Origin: Plantago ovata
Taxonomy: Eukaryota > Streptophyta > Magnoliopsida > Lamiales > Plantaginaceae
DNA: 64,000 bases
Direction: 5' to 3'
Assembly: GCA_028274465.1 (NCBI GenBank)
Contig: CM051457.1
Location: 111,785,982-111,849,981, forward strand
This document shows positions 24,025 to 35,479 of this stretch, piece by piece. The notes beneath the pieces were generated by a model. That model saw only the letters and a program-made list of their open reading frames with translations. It did no database searches and was not told where the DNA came from. The first letter of the stretch is position 1. Every line of letters begins with the position of its first letter. The translations under genes were made by a program, and so were the position numbers.

Positions 24025-24351
24025 TGCCATGCTCTCGGGCTCTCTTGTTCTACCATTAATAGCCCTGAAGTTGGGAGAATTTACCGGAAACATCAAGGCA
24101 TATGTGCCTTCTCTGGGGTTATAGAGGGGCCGTAATTCTGAACAATTTTAAAAAAAAATAATAAAAAAATTGCAAATTGCCAAATGCTCTAGACACTCCT
24201 AGACTTCTGTAGTAGCCAACCGAACTTTCTAGAGCGATGTTATCAACATGGGCCAAGACTCAAAGATCCACACCACATTTGTGAAGTGGGCCTGTGTTCA
24301 GCCTTCTGAAATAAATCACTTGTACATTTAAAACGTGAAAAAGAGCAGAGC
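24025..24351. other. Spacer between the large element and Cpn10
   Basis: No exon recognised. It should contain the Cpn10 promoter. Only the last 70 bases resemble the region upstream of bL19c, which puts the left edge of the duplication in the leader. Confidence 0.4.
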
Positions 24352-24418
24352 CAAGGTACAACACCTTCACTGCAGCACAAGCTAAAACCTCTATCTTCTC
24401 ACTTCACTTGCCTTATCC

Positions 24419-26362
24419 ATGGCGTCGTCTTCTCTACTTAACCTAGCCAATCCTTTCACTTCTCACCGAGTAAAGCTCCCTTCCTCCTCAACAGGTCACT
24501 ATCAATTCGATCAATTTCCGTTCATTTTTTGTTTTGATTTTTCATTTTATTTATTTATTTTTCTGTTTGGTTTCTGAGCAGGTTTGAGGACTAGTTCATT
24601 GAGAGTCAATGCAATTGCAAAGGCATATGAACCTACTAAGGTTTTTTTTTTTGTTCCCTATTTGGTTGATTTGGTTCGATTTTTGGTTTCCTGAAATGAT
24701 GTTGAAATGGCATGAGCTGAATTGTTGTTTTGTTTGTTAGGTTGTACCGCAAGCTGATAGGGTTCTGATTCGTCTCGAGGAGCTAGCTGAGGTACTCGTG
24801 CATTCGAAAATCTCGTTGTTGCTTCATTGCTTGATATTTATTACTGGTTAATGTAATGTATTCTGAATATGCTTCTGTATATTTGTAGATTAAGCTGCTA
24901 TGCATATACATTTAGGTTAGTAGTATTTAACAGTGCACTAAGGTTATGTGTTTTTTGTGGAATTGGGCGAAATTAGCTGTTAGTACTTAGTAGTATATAT
25001 TGATCAATTTGAGTAAGTTTATTAACTTTAAATGAGGTTTTTATCACTAATCTTTGACTTCAAATTGTAGTAATGTATCATAAGCTGAGGTATTCGAAAA
25101 TCTTGTTTATGTTTATGGTTGTTAGTGGTTAGTGAAATGTGTTTTTGTCGAATTGTGCGAAATTAGCTGTTAATAGTATATATTTATCAATTTGCATAAA
25201 TGTGGTTTAGCACTGATCTTCTACTTCAAGTTGTAGTAAGTACATATCTAAATGTAGAAATGTATAATTTGGGACGGATGAAGATGGAGAACGTAGCTTT
25301 AGTTTCGAGACGGAGTATGTGTCTTTCTTTTGGTGCTTCATTTAGTTCAATTATGGGTTCTTGTGTTTCAATTTGGAGATGTGTGAGTCGTGATCGTAAT
25401 AGTAAGCTGGACAATTTTTGTCAGCGTTTTAATGTCAGTTTACAGAGTCAAGTTCACTTTACCTTCGTTCATGTTTGTAGCTACAATAAGTAACATTGTT
25501 GGTATGTTCGGTAGTTGCAACTAGATTTTCTACTTTTTTCTACATTCTACAGTTTAGAACATGTTACCTCATGACCTTTTGTAGCCGTGGTTTGATTGAT
25601 TATTTTACCTTTTTAATTAATAAAGAACTTTCCAGTTTTACTCTCTATAGCAATAAACATTACCCATGAAATTCTTATGTTTATACCAAGAGACATGAGC
25701 ATTTGTTTGTGCAGAAATCAGCTGGGGGAGTATTGCTGCCCAAATCAGCTGTTAAATTTGAACGGTACCTTGTTGGAGAGGTGAGTGGTAATAACTTCTG
25801 GCATTCTTTTACTGTGTTAGCTCACAAGCCACACTCCTTTATACATTGTAGATTTCAAAATTCACATCCTTTTCCAAGTATAACTGGCAATTCCATTTCA
25901 GGTTCTTGCTGTTGGTGCTGATGTTGGTGTGGTAGACACCGGAAAGAAGGTGCGTTATTAACAGAATTGTTACAAATATCATCATCCATCTTTGTATTGC
26001 TTGCATTTTACTAATATGTGATTCATTTTTGTGCAGGTGCTTTTCTCGGACATAAGTGCATATGAGGTATGATATTCTTCCGCTAATTTAGTATTCTTTT
26101 GGTGAAAATTTACGGAGTTGTTATACACGTAGGACCTTCAACAGATGATAATTTCAAAATCTTCACCTATCTTTGATATCATGGCTTGTGTGGTGCGAAT
26201 CGAGTCCTCTTCGAAGAGTGTGCTTGAAGTACTTTTATGTTATTTGCATTGGTATCTAAAGATTGAATATCTTGTGTTTGTGGTTTTCTCCAGGTTGATT
26301 TGGGAACCAATGGAAGACATTGCTTCTGCAAAGAGGGTGATCTTCTGGCCGTTGTGGAGTAG
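24419..26362 (+). CDS. CPN10: Chloroplast 10 kDa chaperonin (single-domain Cpn10)
   Basis: Seven exons join in frame: 24419-24494, 24582-24640, 24741-24791, 25715-25780, 25902-25949, 26037-26066 and 26294-26362, giving 132 residues. A Ser-rich transit peptide ([13 protein letters not shown]...) is followed by the GroES fold: VVPQADRVLIRLEELAEKSA, then the mobile loop region GGVLLPKSAVK, YLVGEVLAVG, GVVDTGKKVLFSDISAYEV, and the C-terminal HCFCKEGDLLAVVE. There is only one domain, unlike the double-domain Cpn20. Length and sequence match Arabidopsis CHL-CPN10 (about 139 residues, remembered). It caps chloroplast Cpn60 during folding of proteins such as Rubisco large subunit. All splice sites are GT..AG and no damage is visible. 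Its leader and first exons were copied to the bL19c gene 12 kb upstream. Confidence 0.95.
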
Positions 26363-27389
26363 AACTTTTCGATTAGTGAGATGATATTGTAGTTTCATTT
26401 TGGCTATATATGTATCGATTCTATCATTCAGAACTCATTCAATCCCATGAGCTCTTTGCTACGATATCCAGAATTCGATACCGAAAGCTGAGAACAAGCT
26501 TTGTTGTAGTGAACTTTGACTAAGATTCTAGGCAAATCACTGTCAATTTCACTGAAACGGGCTGTATTAAGATTTTATGATTGGTATTGATTATGTCCAA
26601 CAGGCTTGGCCTAAGCCCAATAACATTTTATTTTATCTAATTTATGTATCGGTAGTGTAAGCGTCCTTCAAGCGTCTCTATGCTAATGCTTTGCCGGATT
26701 TATGGCTGATGATATTAGTAAAACTAAGAAATTGAGCAGTAATTAATCACATTGTGATTTGCCAAAAAAAACCTACATGAGTAAAAACCCAAGCATCTTA
26801 AACAAAAACAATAAGTAGGAATCTGTATAGGCGCTTATTTTTCTTGAAGGACTAGGGTTTTAGTAAGTTTTAACCATGCTAGTATGAGGTGTCAAAGGAA
26901 ATGCGTAGATGTTGTTTCTTTCAAGTTGACTACACAAACATATTCGAATTAAGGTAGTGACATACGTTAAGGACATCTCAACCTTAGAACTTGGGTTTTG
27001 AAGGCTTTACAGAATGTTGGGTTGTACCTGAGTAAAGTTAATTAGACCCTCTTTATGATCACGTTATAAATGATTATAAACATGTGTGTTAAATTTATTA
27101 GCATGGATGAATTCCAACATTATTGATGATCTTACAAACTACCACCAAACACAAATCCATTGTTTTCAGCTCTAGTTTAGTGCATATTTGATAATACAAT
27201 TATCTCTAAATTATTTATTTTGACCGAATCTTAGTGTAACACAAAGTAAAATCCTAGTTGAGTCATGAGAGAATGACACTCGAGTTCATCTTAATGTTGC
27301 ACTAAATTCTTTTATATAGTTTTGCGCTGATCTTTGGCTCTACAAATTCAAAATTTGACATTTCCATTCTTTAATTTGTTAGAAGAGGT
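26363..27389. other. Spacer downstream of Cpn10
   Basis: No gene recognised; the first few hundred bases should be 3' untranslated region. Confidence 0.45.
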
Positions 27390-27461
27390 ATAATAGACAT
27401 TTCACGTAAAATATCGGGGTAGCATTTTGTTGCGCCTTGGGACAACGTGGGGCCGCCCCTA
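27390..27461. mobile_element. Relic of a hAT-like right end
   Basis: TTCACGTAAAATATCGGGGT followed by GCGCCTTGGG and GGCCGCCCCT matches the right end of the element at 636-1268 (TTCACGTAAAAAATCCAGGG, GCGCCTCGCC, GCTCGCCCCTG). No matching left end was found. Confidence 0.5.
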
Positions 27462-27524
27462 ACTATAACCCTCAATTAAATAAAGTAATCCTTTCATTCT
27501 TTCCCACTACCACATAGTAGTATC

Positions 27525-27905
27525 CAGGGCAAAGGTATATTGAGGGTGGGTAGGGCCCTACCCGTCCCCACCAAATTATTTTTTTATTTTTTTATGTATT
27601 ATAGTGTAAAAAAATTTATTTATATATTTTCAAAATAAACTCAATATGTGTCCTATCCAATATTGTTTCTAATCTTAAATGTTGTTAAATAAGCTAATTT
27701 TTCAATAAAATTTGGCTATATTGGGCATGACTTCAATAAAATTCTCTAATTTTACAAAAAAAATTGATTATATTGGTAAAAAAATCCAACAAAATTTTCT
27801 TTCAAAAAATTTGTTTATCATTATTAAGTAAACAAAAAAAAAAAAAAAAAAAAAATTCTTAACAAACTTGACCTTAGGCATTTGCAAATCCTGACTTCGT
27901 CCCTG
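27525..27905. mobile_element. Small non-autonomous hAT-like element
   Basis: Left end CAGGGCAAAGG and right end (minus strand) CAGGGACGAAG form short inverted repeats around 381 bp of AT-rich DNA with an A-run at 27834-27855. The flanks GTAGTATC and GTAGCCAG agree at only four of eight bases, so the target duplication is weak. Confidence 0.5.
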
Positions 27906-27913
27906 GTAGCCAG

Positions 27914-28866
27914 CCCATCACGATGTTATACATATGTCACACATCCCTTAGGATGCAAATAACATTTGAAAAACTGCACACATGACAACAGATTGGCATA
28001 ACAAATTTCATTTAAACCATAATAAAGTTTACTTAAAGTCTAATTGACCCATGCTTTAGGCAAGAAAAAGAAGGGCAAATTGCATGGCAAATGGTGACTT
28101 TATGGGGCTATCACAATGCGTAGAAGCAAGAAGTTAGATGTGTACTATAGTCCATATGATGCCCAGATTTATTACCAAGTTAAGGTATATTCGGCTAGCA
28201 TGATCATGGGCTTAGAGACTTTATAGTTACTTGATAGGGCAACCAATTAACAAAATCAGATACAGTAGTAATTTTGTTCATCATTTCAAGTTTGGAAGCT
28301 CATATGACTTGATTTCTTGACACTTCATGTGTGTTGTTTTCCTTGTGATCGATCATATCGTTTGCCAACTTGTCACTATTGTTTCCAAATAGTTCCACAA
28401 TGAAAGGACCAAATATTGGGTTCCATGGCGCGAAGTTATGAACCTTATAATTAGCTAGATTACTTGGCACACTCTAGTTTATCAGTACTTATTCGACTAA
28501 TTAGTTTCCCAATTATTAACTTTGTGGAAGAGGTAATTCATTGTCATGTAAAAAAATTCATACATATCAATCATTGTGTGTAACTTAAACGGGATGACAT
28601 GACCCAATAACTTTCAATCCTAGGTGATTGGGTTTGTTAGAAGAAACACAGAAGTTATAACTAAGCCATTTCGTCTAAGTTTTGGGTTAACGACAATGGA
28701 CAATTTTATACTTAAAGTAGAAGATTATTCTATTAATTCACAATCTGTTAAAAGTTAACACATCAGTTTGCTATATTACTGAACAAGATTTTCAATTTTC
28801 TCTTTGTTGAGTTATTAAGCAGATTTGGTCTATTTGGGTGGCACCAATCTATTGATGGAGAAATGA
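27914..28866. other. Spacer
   Basis: No gene or element ends recognised on either strand. Confidence 0.45.
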
Positions 28867-28880
28867 CTTTTACATGATTT

Positions 28881-30128
28881 TTTTTTTTTTTTAGAAATAG
28901 ACTTTCATTCCAGGCAACCAAAACCATTACACAATATCACACAAATTAACTGGCAACACACTGCTCGTCTCTGTTACAGCAACACGCTGAGCCAACGAAT
29001 GTGCTAACATATTACCACTACGGCGCACAAAACTAAAGCTTACAACTTGAAAATGAGCAACTAAGGACTTAATTTACATCACTATAGATCCGCACGCGGA
29101 CAACGAAACCACTGACGATTGTAGTTGCTTCACCAAACTCAAGTAGTCACCTTCAATAATAACCCCGCGCAGCCGCATCTCCCTTGCTAACAAAATAGCA
29201 GACCGTGTCGCCAAAGCCTCAGCAATCTCCGGATCACAAATATTAGGAAACCTGTCACGTTTCCACCGTAAAACATGACCATCCGCATCGCGCACCACAA
29301 CTCCAGTCCCTGCTTGCTGCATCACCACAGACGCATCATAATTCACTTTGACGAACTGGTCACCAGGAGCTTGCCAAGGAACAGCACTCGGCGCACCTCT
29401 CTCCCCCGTAATGAGCTGTTGAGCCGCACCATACCGCGCCACATACTGAACCGCAAACAACACCAACTCCTGCGGATCAACACTCTCACCATCATGTACT
29501 AACTTATTCCTCCTATACCAGACCCCCCAGCAAATACAAACAAACACATCAAACCGCACCCCATCCAGCTGAGATCGAACATGATCAATCCACTCCACCA
29601 CAGTCGTCGCTGGAGCCGAAACACTATGTGGCAAGTTCGATAAAGCCCAAACCAATCTTGTAAACGTACACGCATGAAATAAGTGCAGTAAAGACTCAGA
29701 TGCACCACCACAAAACGGACACACATCATGTACCTCCATGCCTCGGCGCACCAAATTCGCACAAACCGGGAGGGCTCCCCGCATCAGACGCCACAGAAAG
29801 ACCTTAACCTTGTTCGGCAACTTAATCTTCCAAATCCATCCCCAATTCACTGCAACCACAACACGACTACTGCTTCAGCCTGTTGCAACTGCTCCTGTTT
29901 AGCCAAAGCGCGAGCTAACCAATACGCTGATCGTACCGAGTAGTGACCAGTCTTCGCATAATGCCATACGCGCAAATCTGCAATACTATCGAGCGGCAAA
30001 GGAATTTTCAGAATATGCTGGACATCCTCTTCCCAAAAAACTGCCCGCAAAAGACTCGCGTCCCACACCCCATCAACATGAAAGGAGGCCACAGTCAGAT
30101 CATCCATCCCATGCAAATATAAATATTT
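28881..30128 (-). mobile_element. 5'-truncated L1-type LINE with 14-bp target duplication
   Basis: The minus strand carries the C-terminal part of a plant LINE ORF2. Upstream is VRSAYWLARAL. Next is the zinc-binding region KLPNKVKVFLWRLMRGALPVC...CPFCGG...ESLLHLFHAC. Then comes an RNase H-like domain (VKVNYDASVV...GTGVVVRDADG...AEALATRSAILLA...IIEGD). A poly(A) tract ends the element (T-run on the plus strand at 28881-28893). The 14-bp CTTTTACATGATTT flanks both sides (28867-28880 and 30129-30142). The body is read in two frames, offset near 29.85 kb, so it is dead. The reverse transcriptase and endonuclease regions are absent through 5' truncation. Confidence 0.9.
29074..29859 (-). pseudogene. 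LINE zinc-binding region plus RNase H-like domain
   Basis: About 261 residues. zf-RVT type Cys/His cluster (CPFCGG, HLFHAC) near residues 47-70. WGVWYRRNKLVHD follows, and the RVT_3-type RNase H core begins at VKVNYDAS near residue 170. A stop ends it before the poly(A) tail. It belongs to the LINE at 28881-30128. Confidence 0.85.
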
Positions 30129-30142
30129 CTTTTACATGATTT

Positions 30143-30518
30143 AGGAACATATAAATATCCATCCATTCCATTGTAATAAAAAAAGCGATTGAAATATTTC
30201 CCGACTTATCTCCTATGTAAGTTGTATACGTACATACGTCGCACGGGAAGGACGGTGGAGATCGTTCAAGATGTCATCAGTTTAATTCCTTGCCATGATA
30301 CTCTTGTGAACACTTTAACAAGATATGATGGAAGAATACACCATGAAAAAACCTGAGTGTGACGATCGATAAAGCATACATTTGGCTTTAAATGCATACA
30401 AGTACTTTCATTAAGGTTCTTTCTTATCACTTCCGAGAGTAAAATATTAAATACATAAAGAAAGATAAGAAAGTTAAAGAAGAAATCTAATCTGATTGAT
30501 TTGTCTGGTTGGGCATAA

Positions 30519-30557
<39 letters not shown>

Positions 30558-31447
30558 CCCATTCTTACTTTTCATATGTTATTGTTATCACACGACATTT
30601 ATATTTTTATATATGTGTAACGTGAAGTAAAGAATAAATGGTACTGTAATTACATTTTTTGTCTCATATCGAATGAACACTGAGTTTATGTACAAATCTA
30701 TTAAAAAAGGTCAAGTGTGAGTGAGTAAAATGGACAAATGGAAAATTAGCGAAAGTCCCCGAGTGAGTTTATAGGTTATTCAATGTTTTGTGGAAGAAGA
30801 TTTAGAATTAAAGTTAAATCATGAGTCCATGACTTGGTCATTCTTCAAAATTCTAGCTCGCATGTCATGTATCATTTGATCACTTTATGACTAGTTATTG
30901 CAGAATTGATATCATAACTTGAAAGGAAAATTTAACCTATGACTTTAAAATTAGGCCAAGTAGTACCCCTTAACTTGTAAGCCAAAACTACACTGTATTC
31001 ATGTATTGTTAACCAAACATGTCAAACTATACAACTCTACAACTCTGTGCCATCAAGTTTGAGTATGATTTTTGTCGAGTGCGTTGATTATTTCTAGTGT
31101 ATACTAAATATGTAATGATCGTTAGATTATGATTGATTGATGTATGATTGACTGGAATGACTTATCGATGTTATCGATGTTATATTATTTGATAACCAAA
31201 CACTTGTTTTTGTCCGTTTTAACCGGTTTTACAAGTTTTCCATTTTTCTATCATTTCTTGCTTTATGTCCTGACTCACTACTACTTACCATTGTGGTATA
31301 CGAGTCTTTTTTCAATAACCGTGTAAAAAATCAAATGTATGTCGGGAGGGAGTGTATGCAGTGAAGATATAAGCATGTGTTGTATTACTATTTCTTAAAA
31401 ATGAGTCATCATCATACCAAACATTGGAATTTCACACACAACTCATC
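30143..31447. other. Spacer with ATT microsatellite
   Basis: No gene recognised. An (ATT)n run of about 12 units lies at 30521-30557. Confidence 0.55.
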
Positions 31448-31455
31448 TATAAAAA
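31448..31455 (+). promoter_or_regulatory. TATA box of the first PMEI gene
   Basis: TATAAAAA lies 93 bp before the start codon, a normal plant spacing once a short leader is allowed for. Confidence 0.6.
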
Positions 31456-31547
31456 CCAAACTTTTGACAGAAACATCAGCAAAACCAAAGTATCTCACCA
31501 ACAAAACTAAATAAAATCTCCAAAACAAAATAGTAACAAGCAAGCAA

Positions 31548-32236
31548 ATGAAGAAAAATCATCCATTTCCTCTCTTCTTTCCCCTGTTTTTCCTCTGTTT
31601 CTTCCATAAAATCGCTGGCGAAAGCCTAATCAATTCGACTTGTCGTACCATGGCCAAGGATGACCCCAACATAAACTACACCTTCTGCTTCACGTCCTTG
31701 CAAGCAGCTCCAGCCAGCAGGTGTGCCGGTTTGCACGGCCTCGGGAGCATCTCGATAAGGAACCTTCGGTACAATGTAACCGATACTCGTTGCCATATCA
31801 AGCAGTTGTTAAAGAACCCGAAACTGGACCGGTATGCTCGACAGTGCTTGGATGCTTGCTTCGAGCTTTACTCTGACGCCATTGACCAAGTCAAGCAGGG
31901 GATGAGGTATACTATTGCACTGAAATAATTTGATCTCATCCAAAAGTTTGAACGGTAAATAATCACTAATATTTATTTACTGTTTGTGAAAATCCACGTG
32001 TTAAATTAATTGATTTATATTAATTTTGTGACAGGTACTTCAATTCCAACCGGTTTGATGACGCTAACGTGCAAATAAGTGCAGCGATGGATGCTGGGAC
32101 GACGTGTGAGGACGGGTTTAGTGAGCGGCCGGGGGTGGTGTCACCGCTGACGAGGAGGAATCGATTTACGTTTACGCTTGGAGCGATGGGGCTTTCCATT
32201 ATGAATATTATTAATCACAGTGGTGAATTATCGTAA
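31548..32236 (+). CDS. PMEI / invertase-inhibitor-like secreted protein (intron-containing copy)
   Basis: Two exons, 31548-31906 and 32035-32236, join in frame through a 128-bp intron to give 186 residues. A signal peptide (HPFPLFFPLFFLCFFHKIAG) precedes the mature domain. It has the four conserved family cysteines: LINSTC, YTFCFTSL, CLDACFELY and TTCEDGF. The phrases LHGLGSISI, CFELYSDAID, SAAMDAGTTCEDGF, and ERPGVVSPLT match the Pla a 1-type putative invertase inhibitors. Such proteins form a four-helix bundle that binds cell-wall invertase or pectin methylesterase in the apoplast; which target applies cannot be told. Most relatives have no intron, and the paralogue at 38.9 kb has none. Without splicing the frame ends after 126 residues. 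Confidence 0.9.
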
Positions 32237-33525
32237 AGGATAATCGATTCCACTTGGTAACTCTTAATCGCGGTATATAGTTGTGGTAGTACGGGTTACA
32301 ATTTTTTTTATTACAAATATTAAACACATGGATTGATGATGTTTATACGAGAAACTATGTTGTTTGTATCACGATTGATTTTGTTTCTCTCATGTTTAGT
32401 GTTTGTATATAGGCTTTGTATCATCATCAGTTTGCTCTTTTTCATGTCATTTTGGATCAAAATTGAAATGATTCTAAACCACAAAAACGTGATTGTTAGA
32501 TCAAACCAAAATACCAAATACAAACTCTTGTATAGGCTCTATGTGATAGGGAGCTACTACACGTATCTAACATCTAATAAATTTCGAACCAAATAGATGA
32601 ATCAATGCGGGTGGAATTTGCCTTTCGTTTCACCTCCAAGAAGTCGATGCATTTTCACGTGTGCACTTGAACATAATTTCAGCTGCTTATTCCTTCACTC
32701 AATAAAAAATTGGGTCAAAATCTAGTCCAACTCATATACAACGGAAAAAAAACCATTTGACGAAAAGCCCAAATTAGAAACAAAGCTCCAAAATCCAGAC
32801 CCAATTCATCATAAGAAGAAATAGAAACCATTAAACACCACCCGCCAAAATTAATGAACCTCAAAATTTTGGATGCTGCAAACAGAGCTTCTAGACCGGT
32901 TCCAAGCTTCTTCGTTGAGTAATTGTGATCAAATGTGGGTAAAATTCATTTTTTGTACCAATTTAGGTATCCAAGAGTGGTTAGGTACTTTAACACATTG
33001 GCCAATTTTGATAATTTTTAAATTTAAAGGTAAAAAAGTGAACAATACAAGCAAGTATGGTAACTACACATCCGACCTATAAAAAATAGCGAAAAAAATA
33101 TTATAGTCAATTATAAGGACACGCAGGCAGCAACCGCTGCTCTTGGCCTCTAGGCAGCTTAATTTTCTCCATGATCCTATGCTTATATCCACAATAATCA
33201 GTTCCAAATTATTAGTGCCTCAAAATCTCTAAATTTAAAATAAAATGGAAAATTTGTGTAGAAGAAAACACGAGAAATATCATTAAGATATTATCCCTAG
33301 GTCAGGTTGCACTTACACGGACATGGGACGCGAGAATCAACACAATCGTTACAATATCTAATTTACAATTTGGAAAATATGATTTTCAAACAATTACTCT
33401 AAAATCCAATTTTCTTATAACAAAAATACTTCTATCAGAATTTACACCGTAAACAATTTAAATGCAAGCCCGTTTTGTTGATCAAGAAAATAGGCAAATT
33501 CAATGTAGATCCCCTGCTTTATTAC
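32237..33525. other. Spacer
   Basis: No gene recognised between the first PMEI gene and the first dehydrin-like gene. Confidence 0.45.
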
Positions 33526-33792
33526 TTATTCACCATATTCTTCTTCTTCACTTTCACTTTCGCTCTCACTTTCTTCTTCTTCCTCTCCCTCCTCTTCTCC
33601 TTCCTTCTCCTCCTTACCCTCCTCGCGATTTTCAGTTCTACGGCGACCCTTCCTCTTGCTCCTCTCGTGCATCTTCTTCTTGATTTTGTGCATCAATTTT
33701 CTCACACCATGTTCCTCTTCCTTCTTATCATCATCATCCTTTTTGTGGCTAATATGAAGAGCCTCACCTAATTTATGAATTAAATCAGACAT
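33526..33792 (-). CDS. HIRD11-like small dehydrin, copy 1
   Basis: 88 residues starting MSDLIHKLGEALHI. The start resembles HIRD11 (IN/HKIGDALHIGG in Arabidopsis). A Lys-rich K-segment-like helix HGVRKLMHKIKKKMH follows an EEEH run. The C-terminus is Arg/Lys-rich, then an acidic Glu tract with SESESESEEEE, which could serve as a displaced phosphorylatable Ser/acidic segment. HIRD11-type KS dehydrins are small cytosolic and nuclear proteins that bind metals and protect enzymes during drying and cold. The ATG was chosen by alignment with copy 2 at 35.5 kb; both have the same leader motif just upstream (CATTCTTTTAACT on the plus strand). Whether it still works as a dehydrin is uncertain. Confidence 0.65.
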   Translation of the reverse strand: MSDLIHKLGEALHISHKKDDDDKKEEEHGVRKLMHKIKKKMHERSKRKGRRRTENREEGKEEKEGEEEGEEEEESESESESEEEEYGE

Positions 33793-34148
33793 TCTTTTAA
33801 CTACAAAAAGTGTTAAAAGATGTTTGATTTCTTCAAGTGTTGGAAAATTTAGGGGGCAATGTGTTTTTGATCTGTTCTGCAATTTATAAGCATAGTATAC
33901 TAGCTAAATATAGTATTGAAACAATATTTGATAATCAACTCTAGGGTCTTGCACATTTAATGGGTAACCAGCCCTCAATATTGGTTTGATTATAATTGGA
34001 ATGGAGGTCTTTATACTCTTATTATGCCAAGTCATCATTAGCCATGAATGTTTATATCATAATTCATTGTTTCGGAGGCAAAATAGAGTTTTGGGTCTTT
34101 AAATAGAAATTTAAATAGTTTGAGATTTCTCTCATAAAAATAAATATG
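33793..34148. other. Upstream region of dehydrin-like copy 1
   Basis: No other gene. The minus-strand promoter should lie here, and TATAAGCATAGTATAC-like sequence near 33885-33900 resembles the region upstream of copy 2 (TATAAGCATACT). Confidence 0.45.
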
Positions 34149-34150
34149 TA

Positions 34151-34439
34151 CTTCCTCCGGTCACTTTGAAAAACCACTCCATTTCATTTTGTTTACTTTT
34201 TCAGTGTTCGGTATAACCTAAAATAATCATAGTTCATTAATTCATTGTAAAACTAATAATTTTAAAATTTATATCATGAAAATATAAGAAGTGTAATTTC
34301 ATAATATAATTTTTTAAATTATTTTTTATAATGAACTATAATTAATTTGAGAATAAATTATAATTAATTTGAGGTCAAATCGAAAATCGAAAAAGTCAAC
34401 AAATAAAAATGAAATTGAGTTATTATTACCAAGAGAAAG
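34151..34439. mobile_element. Stowaway-like MITE
   Basis: Ends CTTCCTCCGGTC (left) and, on the minus strand, CTTTCTCTTGGT, with further inverted agreement inside (ACTCCATTTCATTTT versus ACTCAATTTCATTTT). It is flanked by TA on both sides (34149-34150 and 34440-34441). Size 289 bp and AT-rich interior fit Stowaway (mariner-type) MITEs. Confidence 0.75.
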
Positions 34440-34441
34440 TA

Positions 34442-35479
34442 TGATTTTTGAAAGCTCATTGGGAGGCTAATTGCCGTCTTTCAAAATTTAAGGAAACATT
34501 TGCATCAACGTATAAAGTGTAGGCGATAAAAGCAACCTTACAAAGGCTAGCTATGAGAAATATTTTTAATTATTTTACTAATTGGTACTGTACTAGTACT
34601 AGTGGGCGTGGGTAGTACTATGACTGTATGAGCCAGACTCGTCCGGGTGTAATTAAGCTCATAAAATGGCTCAACTTGGTCCAGTTGGGAGTTTTGGACA
34701 GATAGACCCGATTATCTCATAGCTCTTCGTATTCGGATTCAACCGGTAAAATTTTAAAATTCATCGAAGAAATCTAAGTTCGAATATCATATGATCAGTT
34801 TGCGTCTGGTCCAGTCAAGTCCGAGCTAACCAATTAATTTAACAATTTTGTGATTTAAATTTAATCCAGTCTAGAGCATACTTGAATAAAGTATACAGAT
34901 CGGATCCAAATTTGAGTATAATTGGGTGGATTACTGGAGTACACAAGACATGGGGGTAATATGGGCCGGTTTTAATATTTTAGACTTATTCGTTTCATTT
35001 TAGTGCGTTACTTAAGTTCATTATGGTTTATTGGTTTATAACTTTATATAGTTTTATTTAAATACTTGTCTTATTCAATTGTTAATAATAGTTTTGATGA
35101 TTAATAAATAAAAATTAGAGATTTATCTCAAATTATTAATTATGTAATATTCTAGATTTGTAGAATCAACGAAGTTTTGAGTTATCGTTTTTTCCTATTT
35201 ATCCACTTAATCTCGTACATTTTGAGAGTATGTATAATGTACCTAAAATATGGGAATAAAATGAACAAAGCCTTGATGAGTAAATCGAGCATATGTGGAA
35301 TTCACAAACATCCTTAAAAGTTAAACCAATCAAATCAATCGATACAATACCTAGGTTTACAATTTGCACAAAATAATTTGGAAAATCCAACAAACATTTT
35401 ACAATTTAAGATTACAGGTAATTCCGTTTTGTTGATCAAGAGAACAAACAAATTGTATGGCGATCACCTGAAATGCTAC
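34442..35479. other. Spacer
   Basis: No gene recognised. Confidence 0.45.

Noticed and set aside
25200-25493. Plus-strand 97-residue frame within Cpn10 intron 3
   Set aside because: It lies inside an intron, matches no family, and lacks splice evidence.
33475-33771. Plus-strand Phe/Leu-rich open frame resembling a membrane protein
   Set aside because: It is the antisense of the Glu/Lys-rich dehydrin-like gene; hydrophobicity comes from reading GAA codons backwards as TTC.
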